Source: Fibrobacter sp. UBA4309 (GTDB lineage: Bacteria; Fibrobacterota; Fibrobacteria; Fibrobacterales; Fibrobacteraceae). From it: a DNA stretch of 64,000 nucleotides. Below, in pieces: positions 52,368-60,494 of this stretch. Under the pieces are notes generated by a model. That model did no database searches, had not been told where the DNA came from, and was given only the letters and a program-made list of their open reading frames with translations. The first letter of the stretch is position 1; the number at the start of each line of letters is the position of its first letter. Location of the stretch: the NCBI RefSeq assembly GCF_002395745.1, contig NZ_DGUN01000049.1:180689-244688 (forward strand), given 5' to 3'. The position numbers and the translations under genes are program-made.

Positions 52368-53333
52368 ATGAAATTCCCTCCTTGGACAAGCGTTTCGGAA
52401 GCCGCAAGGCTCCTCAAGGAAGGCGAGGTCGTCGCCATCCCGACAGAGACCGTCTATGGGCTTGCGGGGAACGCGTACAACCCCGAAGCGCTCGCGAAGA
52501 TTTTTGCCGCCAAGGAGCGCCCGACGTTTGACCCGCTTATCGTGCATATTGCCGACATCGCGGAACTGGAGAATGTCGCCCGCGATATTCCCGATGCTGC
52601 ATACCGGCTGGCGGAAGCCTTCTGGCCGGGCCCGATGACCATCATCCTCCCGAAGAAGGACTGCATTCCCGACCTGTGTACGAGCGGGCTGCCCTCGGTG
52701 GCGGTAAGGTTCCCGAGCCACCCCGTAGCGCAGACGATTATCAAGGAATCGGGACTCCCGCTTGCAGCCCCGAGCGCAAACCTGTTCAAGCACGTGAGCC
52801 CAACGACCGCAGAGCACGTGGCCGCACAGCTTGCGGACCGCATCGCGGGAATCGTCGATGGCGGGCCGTGCTCCGTAGGAGTCGAAAGCGCCATCATCTC
52901 GCTTGCCGGGGACGTGCCGACAGTGCTCCGCCCGGGGGCGATTACGCCCGAGATGTTCAAGGCGGTGCTCGGCGAAGTCGCCATCAAGGAATCCACGAGC
53001 AAGCCTGGGCAGGCTATGCAGGCGCCGGGCCAGTGCGACACGCATTACCGCCCGCAGGTGCCGCTGTACTTCGGAGAAGTGCCCGCAGGTTACAAACTGC
53101 CGGAGCATACCGCACGCATCGCGTTCGGGAACCAAGCCGGAGCGATTCCTGCCACAGTAAACTTGTCTGCAACGGGTGACATGACCGAGGCGACCGCAAG
53201 GCTATACGCCTACATGCACGACCTGGATACGCCCGATTACGACTTGATTCTCGTGGACCCGATACCCAACAAGGGAATCGGCATCGCCCTGAACGACCGC
53301 CTCAAGCGCGCCAGCATCAAGACGCTGCCGTAA
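52368..53333 (+). CDS. tsaC: Threonylcarbamoyl-AMP synthase (Sua5/YrdC type)
   Basis: Makes threonylcarbamoyl-AMP from Thr, bicarbonate and ATP for tRNA t6A37. 321 residues is the long Sua5 form: the YrdC domain (AIPTETVYGLAGNA, FDPLIVH, FWPGPMTIILPKK, AVRFPSHPVAQ, PLAAPSANLFKHVSPT) plus a C-terminal Sua5 domain after PGQCDTHYRPQVPL. The t6A made here is the substrate of the methylthiotransferase at 35766. No Shine-Dalgarno is seen; the ATG follows the terminator by 14 nt. Confidence 0.94.
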   Translation: MKFPPWTSVSEAARLLKEGEVVAIPTETVYGLAGNAYNPEALAKIFAAKERPTFDPLIVHIADIAELENVARDIPDAAYRLAEAFWPGPMTIILPKKDCIPDLCTSGLPSVAVRFPSHPVAQTIIKESGLPLAAPSANLFKHVSPTTAEHVAAQLADRIAGIVDGGPCSVGVESAIISLAGDVPTVLRPGAITPEMFKAVLGEVAIKESTSKPGQAMQAPGQCDTHYRPQVPLYFGEVPAGYKLPEHTARIAFGNQAGAIPATVNLSATGDMTEATARLYAYMHDLDTPDYDLILVDPIPNKGIGIALNDRLKRASIKTLP

Positions 53334-53628
53334 AAAAGTGGTTACCGAGTCATCCCCCGAGCAGTGCGGAGGGGACAACCTTGCAAGGCGAGCGCTGCAA
53401 GCCATGCTCGCATGGCTATAGCCGAGCCGCAAAGGTTGGGGCATTGCCCCATCCATCACTCTTGTAGATGTACTTGGGGTATGGGCTCGGCGCGTGCGCC
53501 TTTGGGGTATGGGGGGAACGTGAAGTGTGGGATGATGGTCGCGGTTACCGAGCGGCTATTACGAACGCATAGCCAAGGAAGACTCTTCCGACTTCCGACT
53601 TCCTACTGCCTACCTCCTACTTCCCACT
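53334..53628. repeat. Intergenic repeat region with hairpin element copy E3
   Basis: No gene seen. 53376-53438 is an element closed by CAACCTT/AAGGTTG that contains GCCATGC-TC-GCATGGC and the motifs GGCGAGCGCTGC and AGCCGAGCC shared (inverted) with copy E1 at 11718-11797. GGGGCA/TGCCCC follows. TGGGGTATGGGCTCGGCGCG (53475-53494) is an exact inverted copy of 33437-33456. GGTTACCGAG occurs at both ends (53341, 53543). Confidence 0.7.
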
Positions 53629-54318
53629 TCACATCGGGAACAGCGGGTAGTGTTCCTTGGTATACGCACGCGTATAGGCGTTGAAATGCCACCATTCGCT
53701 CGGGAGGGTCACCCAGCCCGCACGTTTCATGATATTGCGGAACAGGTTGCGGTTGTCAATCTGCTGCTGCGTGAGGCGTCCGGTTTCAAGCGCGGCTGCC
53801 TCGCCCACCTCGCCCGCGCATTTCTCGAACGAGTCAAAGTCCGTTCCCATGTCGAGCAAGACGCCTGCACTGTCGGCGAGGCCGATGTCGAGAGCCAGGC
53901 CGTAATTGTGCAGCCCGCCGGTCGTCCCGGAAGATACGTAGTTCGTATACGGAGTCCCCGCCACCGTACGTTTGAGGGCGGCCTGCGCATACATCGGCCG
54001 AGCCGCGTCAAAGACGACAATGCTGTAGCCGGGCAGTTCCTTGGCAAGCAGCGCCAGGGCGCGTTTGAGCTTGGGCAGGGCATCCCTATGCAAGAAAGCC
54101 CGCTGGATACCGCAATACAGATCATGACCGGTGACGTTATTGAACGTACCGTAGCGCAGGTCCATGCGGAGTCCATGCATACGCGTGATCTCGACCAAGC
54201 TGGAATCGTGACTCGCATAATCGATCCACTGCTTTGCCGCCAAGCAGAACCGCAACGGTTTCGCCGGCTTCGGAGGGACGAAAAGGGAATCTGTCCCCTG
54301 CGCCAAAGACGACGTCAA
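53629..54318 (-). CDS. VanX-like D-Ala-D-Ala dipeptidase (peptidase M15)
   Basis: 229 residues from the TTG at 54318. The zinc ligands are in GGLHNYGLALDIGL (His137, Asp144) and SEWWHF (catalytic Glu and third His, about 211-214), with FDAARPMYAQ (Arg) as in VanX. It hydrolyses D-Ala-D-Ala or related cell-wall dipeptides in the periplasm. Oddity: in the same frame, upstream of the TTG, the DNA encodes LVLVVSLLTSSLAQG, the core of a signal peptide, but no ATG, GTG or TTG precedes it. The intrinsic hairpin at 54346-54363 occupies that place. The true start is unsettled. Confidence 0.8.
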   Translation of the reverse strand: MTSSLAQGTDSLFVPPKPAKPLRFCLAAKQWIDYASHDSSLVEITRMHGLRMDLRYGTFNNVTGHDLYCGIQRAFLHRDALPKLKRALALLAKELPGYSIVVFDAARPMYAQAALKRTVAGTPYTNYVSSGTTGGLHNYGLALDIGLADSAGVLLDMGTDFDSFEKCAGEVGEAAALETGRLTQQQIDNRNLFRNIMKRAGWVTLPSEWWHFNAYTRAYTKEHYPLFPM

Positions 54319-54345
54319 TAGGCTTACGACAAGAACAAGAAAGAA

Positions 54346-54363
54346 CCCCGCTCCACAGCGGGG
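54346..54363 (-). terminator. Hairpin terminator of TonB-type receptor gene
   Basis: CCCCGCT/AGCGGGG stem with a 4-nt loop. On the minus strand it is followed by the T-rich TTCTTTCTTGTTCTT, which doubles as signal-peptide coding for the next gene. Confidence 0.7.
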
Positions 54364-54388
54364 ATGTCCATCAGAATATTTTCTCTCA

Positions 54389-54419
54389 TCTTTCGTCTTT
54401 CGTCTCTCGTCTTTCGTCT
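54389..54419. repeat. GACGAAA heptamer repeat after TonB receptor stop
   Basis: On the plus strand CTTTCGT-CTTTCGT-CTCTCGT-CTTTCGT-CTA: four near-perfect heptamers, 2 nt from the receptor stop codon. Confidence 0.85.
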
Positions 54420-54421
54420 AA

Positions 54422-56770
54422 TTAAAGTCCTAGCTGGACTTCGACACCGAACTGCAGGTAGAGTCCCATGCCCTTCGCCATGAAGGGAACCAGGTTGAAC
54501 CCGTTGTCGGACTTCCCGTCGTTATCCTCGGACACCCAGGAGCGTTCACGGGCATTCTGCGAACCGAGGAACTTCAGCGCGTCTACATCCAGTTTCGCGA
54601 GGAAGTTGTCAAGTTCCAGGTAGAATCGGGCATCGCGGAACAAGCCCTTGTCACGGTGCAGGTCCAGATTCACGCGGATATCCGTACGGAACAGGTCCGT
54701 GAACTCGTTGTAATCCCTAAGGCAGCGCGTCCCGTTTTCTTGCGTCGAAGGAACCGACGGCATAATCTGGTAATAATACAGGGGACGATGCCAGGCCGCA
54801 TGGTGCGTGAGAATTACCGAAATCAGGGAATCCTTGCGCGGGTAGTAGCGGAAATGGGAAATCACGTCCAGCCGGGAATTCGCTTCCCACGGCAACGAGC
54901 CGGAGCCGTCCAGTTCGTATTCACCGTAGACAGAACTCACGTTCGTAGACATCGAGAAATGGTGCGACGTTTTCCATTCCATCTTGGCGTTCGCGCCCAT
55001 CACCCACGCATAGTCCACGCCCGTCACGTCTTTGTATTGGGCATAGGCCTTGGGCATAGGCAAAAGCGGATCGAAGTAGTAGCGTCCGAAGCCGCTAGCC
55101 TGTCCGTCAAAATACTTGGAACGGTAACCGAAACCCGCCTTGCCCGAGGTTCCCGTTTCGAGACGGCCGGTCAGGTCGCCGGCGTCATAGAACGGTTTCC
55201 AGTCGCTGCGGTAGGCGATGTTTCCGAAAAGTCTCCAGTAGGCGGAATCCTTCTTGGAAAGATTGCGTTCCATATCCACGGAAGCCGTCGGCTGGGCCTT
55301 GTGATCGACAGCGTCGGCCACGCCACCCACAGAAAGGATGTATTCGGAATAATCCTGCTTCCAGTCAAAGCGGCCCGTTCCGGAAAGGACGCCCGTCTTG
55401 TAGTCGTCCGAAATCGTCCCGCCGAATTCAGGATAGTCGCGTTCCACGAAATGCTGTTCGTACAAGATGGCACCGCTCAGCCTAGATCCGAGAATACTCC
55501 CCTTGAAATCCTTGTCGAGGCCACCGCTAATCGTCGTATGCGTGTAATCGTAACCGTCAATAAAGGCCGCGCCTTCCTTGGTGCTTGCCGTATTGCGGAA
55601 CCCGGTCGTGTCGCGAAGCGTATCTCCCTGGTGTTCACGGACAAATCCCGCATGGGCGCTTGTCCCGAACTTGCTCGCATATTCGGCGCCAACCACCAGG
55701 TACGTCTGTTCGCCTTCAATGATATCGATGGAATTCACCTGGTCATAAGAGGTGGATGTATCCTGCTTGATGGAATATTCGTCGGAGCTGTACAAAGTCC
55801 TCAACGCCCACGTGTTGCCCATGGAATCCGAACCGTTCAGCTGGGCATAGACATCGAACGCAGAAAGGTCGAACGGGTCGGAGGATTTCACACGGCAATC
55901 TTCCGTGCAGTCGCCATCGCGTTTCTTGAATTCCGTAAAGAACTTCTCGCCCAGGTTCTTGAGCATTTCTTCGTCAAGCCTGCGGAACGCAAAACGGAAA
56001 CTATCCCAGATAAAGAACGGGGCGTCCAGCACAACTTCTTGCACCGTAAGGCCCGCGGCGCCCTTCAGGCCCCATTTGCCGTCCGTCTGTTCCGGGATGT
56101 ACTGAACCGAGGTGGCAAGTCCCTGCCCGATAGGGCCGTTGCCGTAATGGTCGTGAATCTCGATACCGCTCAAGATATGCGGATTGACCACGGAGAGGTT
56201 TCCGGGAAATCCTACATCCAGGTGGCGCATGTTCGGGATACGCAAGCGACCCAGGTGGTACGCCACATCCCCCGCTCGGGAGCCTTCGTAGTAAAGAGCG
56301 CTGCTAAAATCCTTCTGTCCCGAAATACCGGGCATCTGGCTCAGGTGTTCCGTCAAGTCGAAACGCATGCCGGCAGCATCTTCCAGCTTGTCCACGGAAA
56401 CCGTGCGTTCCGGCACCCATTTTTCGGGCTCGCCACCTCCGATAACCGTGCTGGAACCCAAATCACGCAGGTTGCTGGAAAGGGTCACCACCATATCACG
56501 CAAATCGGCAAAATCCTGAAGTTCCACGACAACGCTGTCAAAGCCTTCCTTGTAGAAAACCAGGACGGCGTTCTTCGATTCCACAGTCAGTTCAAAACGG
56601 CCGTCTGCATTCGTCTTTCCAAGAGCCTTGCCGGAACGGTACGTAATCGTCGCCCCATCCAGGGGCAAATCGGACTCCGATTCCAGCACGACACCCACAA
56701 TATCCGTAGGCGTCGCCGCAAAAGCCGACAAAGCAAACAATGCCACAAACCATAAAATACGGGAACTCAT
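54422..56770 (-). CDS. TonB-dependent receptor-like outer-membrane protein
   Basis: 782 residues: a signal peptide (SSRILWFVALFALSAFAA), a carboxypeptidase-regulatory-like domain (TDIVGVVLESESDLPLDGATI, about residues 25-105) and a plug-like domain with LTEHLSQMPGISGQKDF and RIPNMRHLDVGFPGNLSVVNP. A long beta-barrel follows, ending in LQFGVEVQLGL. No clear TonB box is seen. It probably imports or binds a bulky nutrient or metal chelate; substrate unknown. Confidence 0.85.
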   Translation of the reverse strand: MSSRILWFVALFALSAFAATPTDIVGVVLESESDLPLDGATITYRSGKALGKTNADGRFELTVESKNAVLVFYKEGFDSVVVELQDFADLRDMVVTLSSNLRDLGSSTVIGGGEPEKWVPERTVSVDKLEDAAGMRFDLTEHLSQMPGISGQKDFSSALYYEGSRAGDVAYHLGRLRIPNMRHLDVGFPGNLSVVNPHILSGIEIHDHYGNGPIGQGLATSVQYIPEQTDGKWGLKGAAGLTVQEVVLDAPFFIWDSFRFAFRRLDEEMLKNLGEKFFTEFKKRDGDCTEDCRVKSSDPFDLSAFDVYAQLNGSDSMGNTWALRTLYSSDEYSIKQDTSTSYDQVNSIDIIEGEQTYLVVGAEYASKFGTSAHAGFVREHQGDTLRDTTGFRNTASTKEGAAFIDGYDYTHTTISGGLDKDFKGSILGSRLSGAILYEQHFVERDYPEFGGTISDDYKTGVLSGTGRFDWKQDYSEYILSVGGVADAVDHKAQPTASVDMERNLSKKDSAYWRLFGNIAYRSDWKPFYDAGDLTGRLETGTSGKAGFGYRSKYFDGQASGFGRYYFDPLLPMPKAYAQYKDVTGVDYAWVMGANAKMEWKTSHHFSMSTNVSSVYGEYELDGSGSLPWEANSRLDVISHFRYYPRKDSLISVILTHHAAWHRPLYYYQIMPSVPSTQENGTRCLRDYNEFTDLFRTDIRVNLDLHRDKGLFRDARFYLELDNFLAKLDVDALKFLGSQNARERSWVSEDNDGKSDNGFNLVPFMAKGMGLYLQFGVEVQLGL

Positions 56771-56823
56771 ATACAATAATTTAGAAAACTAACGCTTCAA
56801 AAAGAATATACTAGATTTAAACC

Positions 56824-57579
56824 ATGCTAAAAGTATACCTGGTACAGATGGGTTCGCTCGCGGGAGAAAAAGAAAAAAATTTCTCCAAGGCTCGGGAAAT
56901 GGTCCTTGAGGCCTCCCCTGCTCCGCAATCCCTCGTACTGCTCCCGGAAATGTTCGATACCGGATACGTTCCCCAGCTGGCAAAACAGCTGAGCCAGGAA
57001 AACGCGCGGCCGGATACTCCGGAGTTCCTGCAGAAACTTTCTGACGACACGAACTGTTTCGTATGCGGAGGCGGCATGCGCCGTCAAGAGGCGGGAGTGA
57101 CGAACCACGTCGGCATATACGCTCCCGGCAAGACGTGCGAAACAGCGGGCTACGACAAGAACCATCTTTTCTTCCCGGAGCTGGAGACCTTCACTGCAGG
57201 CCGTGAAATTAGTCTGTTCAAAATCAGGGATTTTTGCGTTTCAACAACCATCTGTTTCGACTTGAGGTTCCCGGAACAGTACCGCGATGCAACACTGCAG
57301 GGAGCGCAGCTCTTTACGGTGCATGCCGCATGGCCCGCCAAGCGCAAGGACCACTGGGAAGCCCTACTCAAGGCGCGGGCCATTGAGAATCAAGCGTACG
57401 TCGCCGCAGTCAACTGCGTCAGCACAGACGGCCTGTATACCGGAGATTCCCGGATTATAGACCCGCTCGGCAACGTAATTGTACAAGCTGACGCAGGCAA
57501 GGAATACGTCGTAAGCGGAGAAATCGACATCAATTCCGTGAACAAGTGTCGATCGGATTTTCCGTTATTCCGCCAGTAA
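56824..57579 (+). CDS. Nitrilase-superfamily amidase (omega-amidase-like)
   Basis: 251 residues of the carbon-nitrogen hydrolase family with the full catalytic triad: Glu42 (LVLLPEMF), Lys112 (GYDKNHLFF) and Cys144 (TTICFDLRFPEQYR). The DKNHLF and ICFDLRFPE contexts are those of omega-amidase (deaminated glutamine or methionine analogues, e.g. alpha-ketoglutaramate). It could work with the class I aminotransferase at 24150, but the two are not linked. TAGATTTA ends 4 nt before the ATG. Confidence 0.9.
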   Translation: MLKVYLVQMGSLAGEKEKNFSKAREMVLEASPAPQSLVLLPEMFDTGYVPQLAKQLSQENARPDTPEFLQKLSDDTNCFVCGGGMRRQEAGVTNHVGIYAPGKTCETAGYDKNHLFFPELETFTAGREISLFKIRDFCVSTTICFDLRFPEQYRDATLQGAQLFTVHAAWPAKRKDHWEALLKARAIENQAYVAAVNCVSTDGLYTGDSRIIDPLGNVIVQADAGKEYVVSGEIDINSVNKCRSDFPLFRQ

Positions 57580-57814
57580 ACCTTCCAATCGAGTGATATT
57601 AATCACACGCATTTTTGGAGTCAATCCATATGCTTTTTCCGCTTTTATGCGTAAAACTATATTCATCAACAAAATAACTACTTATCCACAAAATATCCCT
57701 TTGTGAGCAACTCAACACTTAACAGCTATGTTAAAAAAAAACATGCTTTTGCACAAAAAAAAATCTACTTTTTATAAAAGAAGGGAGTATTAAAGTCAAG
57801 TATAAGGGGTTACC
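57580..57814. other. AT-rich intergenic stretch with one DnaA-box match
   Basis: A low-GC 235-nt gap without a gene. It contains TTATCCACA (57682-57690), a perfect match to the DnaA-box consensus, two A-runs of 9-10 and TTTTTATAAAA. Only one strong box is seen and no replication gene is adjacent, so an origin is not claimed. Confidence 0.4.
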
Positions 57815-57955
57815 ATGACGACACCGGACATGAACAAGCTCAACTACGCTAGAGCTCTCATCAGAGCCGGCATTACGCAGGATCTTATTCTGAGAATCAC
57901 CGCGATTTCTCATTACCAGTATGCGCAAATCCAGCGTGAACTTCTCGCTGCGTAA
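57815..57955 (+). CDS. Small 46-residue HTH-like protein
   Basis: ATG at 57815 preceded by AAGGGGTT. The product MTTPDMNKLNYARALIRAGI continues as TQDLILRITAISHYQYAQIQ and ends RELLAA. The pattern of two helices around a turn (ALIRAGITQDLILRITAISHYQ) resembles a helix-turn-helix. It is followed 12 nt on by the next gene. Too short to recognise; the ribosome-binding site, the A/T-rich promoter region and the coupling suggest it is real. Confidence 0.5.
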   Translation: MTTPDMNKLNYARALIRAGITQDLILRITAISHYQYAQIQRELLAA

Positions 57956-57967
57956 GGCGTAGTTCAA

Positions 57968-58327
57968 GTGCAACTCATTCTAGATATCCCAGCGCAGTCT
58001 GCCACGAAAATGAAGAAACGGCAGGCCGCGCTTTTTTCATGTTTCAAGGACGGTTCGCTCCTGCTCGATGCCCGTGACGGCCAAAAGCCCGCCCGCTTCT
58101 ATCTCGAGCCCAAGGACATCTTCCCATGGGATGATTTCATTTCCAAGATGCTCGTCGCCTGGCAACTCGCCGACTACTCCGACGTTCCCCCGCAATTCAG
58201 ACCCGTCAAGCGCGTTCCGCAATTCGTACTGGACGGCATCGGCAGCGAGCCCCTGGAAAACAAGCTCAAGGTTCTCGCCACCCTGCGCAAGCAGGGGTAT
58301 TTTTCCGCACTGTCTGCGCGAAAATAG
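57968..58327 (+). CDS. Hypothetical protein
   Basis: 119 residues from the GTG at 57968; an in-frame ATG at 58010 would shorten it by 14. Mixed alpha/beta, no signal peptide, with RFYLEPKDIFPWDDFISKML and a conserved-looking tail LENKLKVLATLRKQGYFSAL. It ends 14 nt before the maltokinase-like gene, so the two may be co-transcribed. I do not recognise it. Confidence 0.6.
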   Translation: MQLILDIPAQSATKMKKRQAALFSCFKDGSLLLDARDGQKPARFYLEPKDIFPWDDFISKMLVAWQLADYSDVPPQFRPVKRVPQFVLDGIGSEPLENKLKVLATLRKQGYFSALSARK

Positions 58328-58341
58328 CTAATATTCTCTAC

Positions 58342-59601
58342 ATGGAAAGCATGCAGGATATCGCCCAAAAACGCTGGTTCATGGGCAAGGACCTCCCGAT
58401 TGCCCATATCGAGGATTTCGACCGCTCCAAAATCGCGGGCAACACCCTTTCCGTAATCCAGGTTTCCTTCGCCGACGGCCACGCCCCCGAACTTTATGCC
58501 ACAGTCGAAAGCGAAAACGGCATCGGCCAAATTCTCGAAGCCGGATTCGGGAGCGAATCCGGGACAGTTATGTTCCGCGGCCAAAAAGGGCAATTCGTTT
58601 TCGAGTCTCCCGCCCCGAACGGGCAAAATCCCTTCGCAAACGCGCTGCGTTCCATAGCGCCTGTCGATGCGGAACAGAGCAATTCCTCGTTCGTCAATCC
58701 CGGAAAGTTCTTCTTCAAGCTTTACCGCCGTCTGCAAGCGGGAATCCATCCCGAAGCGGAGATCCTTTCGCACCTGAAGAATGCGGGATTCGGGGACATC
58801 CCGGAATACTACGGCTCATGCCGCTATGTCGCCGACTCCGGCGAACAATACACGTTGGGAATCCTCGAAGGCCATGTACAGGGCGCCCGTGACGCGTGGA
58901 AGGTATTCACTCAAGGGGAACCGGCATATTCGCCCGTGCAAACCGCAAAAGCCCTGGGAGAAGCCACGGCAAGGATGCATGCCGCCCTGAAAGACATGCC
59001 CGGAACATGCGGCCACTCCGTAGAAATCCCCTTCGACAAGCTGGAAAACCTGCTGCGCCACCCGGCGGCAGACGATTCCACCCGCGAACTCATGGAAAAA
59101 ATCGCATCGAAATTGACATCCCTCCGCGCACTTGCGTCAAAAGCCTTCGACAACGCCGCAACGGACCTGTTCGCACCGCAGCGCGTCCACGGGGACTATC
59201 ACCTGGGACAAGTTTTGGTATCCCCGTTCGCAAACGCCGCAGATAGTGCGCCGGCATTCAAGATTCTCGATTTCGAAGGCGAGCCATCCCGTACGCTCGA
59301 CTACCGCAGGGCAAAGCGTTCGCCTCTCGTCGACGTCGCCGGGATGCTGCGTAGCTTCAGCTACGCGAGCGCCTGCCGCGTAGCCGGTTCCGCCAACGGG
59401 GCAAGCGACAGCTACGGCGGCTGCGAGAGCGCCTTCCTGGAAGGCTACGCGCGGCGCTCCGGAACCACCGTGGCCGAACTGCAGAAAGCCTGCGCCCCCT
59501 ACGCCATCGCCAAGGCGGTCTACGAAGCCTGCTACGAACTCGAATTCAGGCCCGGGTGGTTCCGCATCCCGGCGACAGCGCTCCTCGAATACGCCGGCTA
59601 G
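58342..59601 (+). CDS. Maltokinase-like phosphotransferase
   Basis: 419 residues of the APH/maltokinase fold. The C-terminal half matches maltokinase (Mak/Pep2 or the C-terminal part of trehalose synthase) well: RVHGDYHLGQVL with the catalytic Asp, FKILDFEGEPSRTLDYRRAK with the metal-binding Asp, and SPLVDVAGMLRSFSYA. The predicted reaction is ATP-dependent phosphorylation of maltose to maltose-1-phosphate, feeding GlgE-type glucan synthesis. No glgE or treS is adjacent, and the N-terminal part is divergent, so another sugar is possible. The C-terminus ALLEYAG is complete. Confidence 0.82.
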   Translation: MESMQDIAQKRWFMGKDLPIAHIEDFDRSKIAGNTLSVIQVSFADGHAPELYATVESENGIGQILEAGFGSESGTVMFRGQKGQFVFESPAPNGQNPFANALRSIAPVDAEQSNSSFVNPGKFFFKLYRRLQAGIHPEAEILSHLKNAGFGDIPEYYGSCRYVADSGEQYTLGILEGHVQGARDAWKVFTQGEPAYSPVQTAKALGEATARMHAALKDMPGTCGHSVEIPFDKLENLLRHPAADDSTRELMEKIASKLTSLRALASKAFDNAATDLFAPQRVHGDYHLGQVLVSPFANAADSAPAFKILDFEGEPSRTLDYRRAKRSPLVDVAGMLRSFSYASACRVAGSANGASDSYGGCESAFLEGYARRSGTTVAELQKACAPYAIAKAVYEACYELEFRPGWFRIPATALLEYAG

Positions 59602-59622
59602 GCCGCCGACACCACAAATTTC

Positions 59623-59630
59623 TATATTTG
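59623..59630 (+). promoter_or_regulatory. TAnnTTTG box of cysE
   Basis: TATATTTG ends 8 nt before the cysE ATG, with no Shine-Dalgarno between: the same geometry as ffh. Confidence 0.55.
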
Positions 59631-59638
59631 CAGCCGCT

Positions 59639-60427
59639 ATGACAGTCGAAGAAATGGAAAAGTTGCTCCGCGACGAGGCGAAAGCCCAAGTCGAAAAAGA
59701 ACCGCTCTCCAAGCTGATGCTCGAGGAACAGGTACTCAACCGCAAGGATTTTGCGGATATGCTCGGCGTTACCCTCGCCTGTCAGCTGGCCGGAGAGATT
59801 ATCAACCGCGAAGAACTTGAAAAGATGTTCCGCGAAATCTACAAGAAGTACCCAGACCTTTTGCTCTGGGCCGCCAAGGACCTCAAGGCGACGGTGCTCC
59901 GCGACGCCGCCTGCACCAGCCACCTCGAACCGCTCCTGTTCTTCAAGGGCTTCCAGGGACTGCAGGCCTACCGTGCCGCCCATATCCTATGGGAAGAAGG
60001 GCGGTCCTTCCCCGCCAAGATGCTCCAGAGCATCATCAGCCGCAAGTTCGGCATGGACATCCATCCGGCCGCAAAAATCGGTCACGGGCTCCTGATCGAC
60101 CATGCGACGAACATCGTCATCGGTGAAACGGCCGTCGTGGGGAACAACGTGAGCTTCTTGCACGGCGTGACACTCGGCGGTACCGGCAACGAAGTCGGCG
60201 ACCGTCACCCGAAAATCGGCAACGGCGTGATGCTCGGTGCACACGCCCAGCTGCTCGGCAACATCCATATCGGAGACTGCGCCAAGATTGGCGCAGGAGC
60301 CGTAGTGCTCGGCGACGTGCCTCCGCACACGACGTATGCGGGCGTCCCCGCCGTCGAAGTCGGCCACCCGACCGACGAAACGCCGAGTTTCAACATGCAG
60401 CAGGACTTCACGCGCGACTGCGACTAG
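59639..60427 (+). CDS. cysE: Serine O-acetyltransferase
   Basis: First step of cysteine synthesis: acetyl-CoA plus L-serine gives O-acetylserine. 262 residues, with an N-terminal helical domain and a left-handed beta-helix of hexapeptide repeats (AAKIGHGLLIDHATNIVIGE, GGTGNEVGDRHPKIGNGVML). The catalytic His is in IDHATN and a second in GDRHPK; the tail DFTRDCD lacks the usual C-terminal Ile that docks CysK. Confidence 0.95.
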   Translation: MTVEEMEKLLRDEAKAQVEKEPLSKLMLEEQVLNRKDFADMLGVTLACQLAGEIINREELEKMFREIYKKYPDLLLWAAKDLKATVLRDAACTSHLEPLLFFKGFQGLQAYRAAHILWEEGRSFPAKMLQSIISRKFGMDIHPAAKIGHGLLIDHATNIVIGETAVVGNNVSFLHGVTLGGTGNEVGDRHPKIGNGVMLGAHAQLLGNIHIGDCAKIGAGAVVLGDVPPHTTYAGVPAVEVGHPTDETPSFNMQQDFTRDCD

Positions 60428-60430
60428 AAC

Positions 60431-60483
60431 AGACGAAAGAACGCTGCGCCGCAATGCGGCTCGCTACAGACGAAAGACGAAAG
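60431..60483. repeat. GACGAAA element with internal hairpin
   Basis: AGACGAAAGA, a spacer with GCCGCAATGCGGC, then AGACGAAAGACGAAAG, lying between cysE and nth. The last unit runs into AAGGAGG, the ribosome-binding site of nth. Confidence 0.85.
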
Positions 60484-60494
60484 GAGGCGCAGAC

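Noticed and set aside
49419..53135. A 1238-codon open frame antisense to the DUF349 and tsaC genes
   Set aside because: It spans two well-supported genes and a terminator on the other strand, and its composition (Phe/Leu/Val/Gly-rich) is that of a mirrored Lys/Glu-rich coiled coil.
54656..56755. A 699-codon open frame antisense to the TonB-type receptor
   Set aside because: The receptor strand has a signal peptide, plug and barrel; the antisense frame is Arg/His/Val-rich with no domain.
57580..57814. Possible replication origin
   Set aside because: Only one consensus DnaA box, no cluster, and no dnaA, dnaN or gidA nearby.
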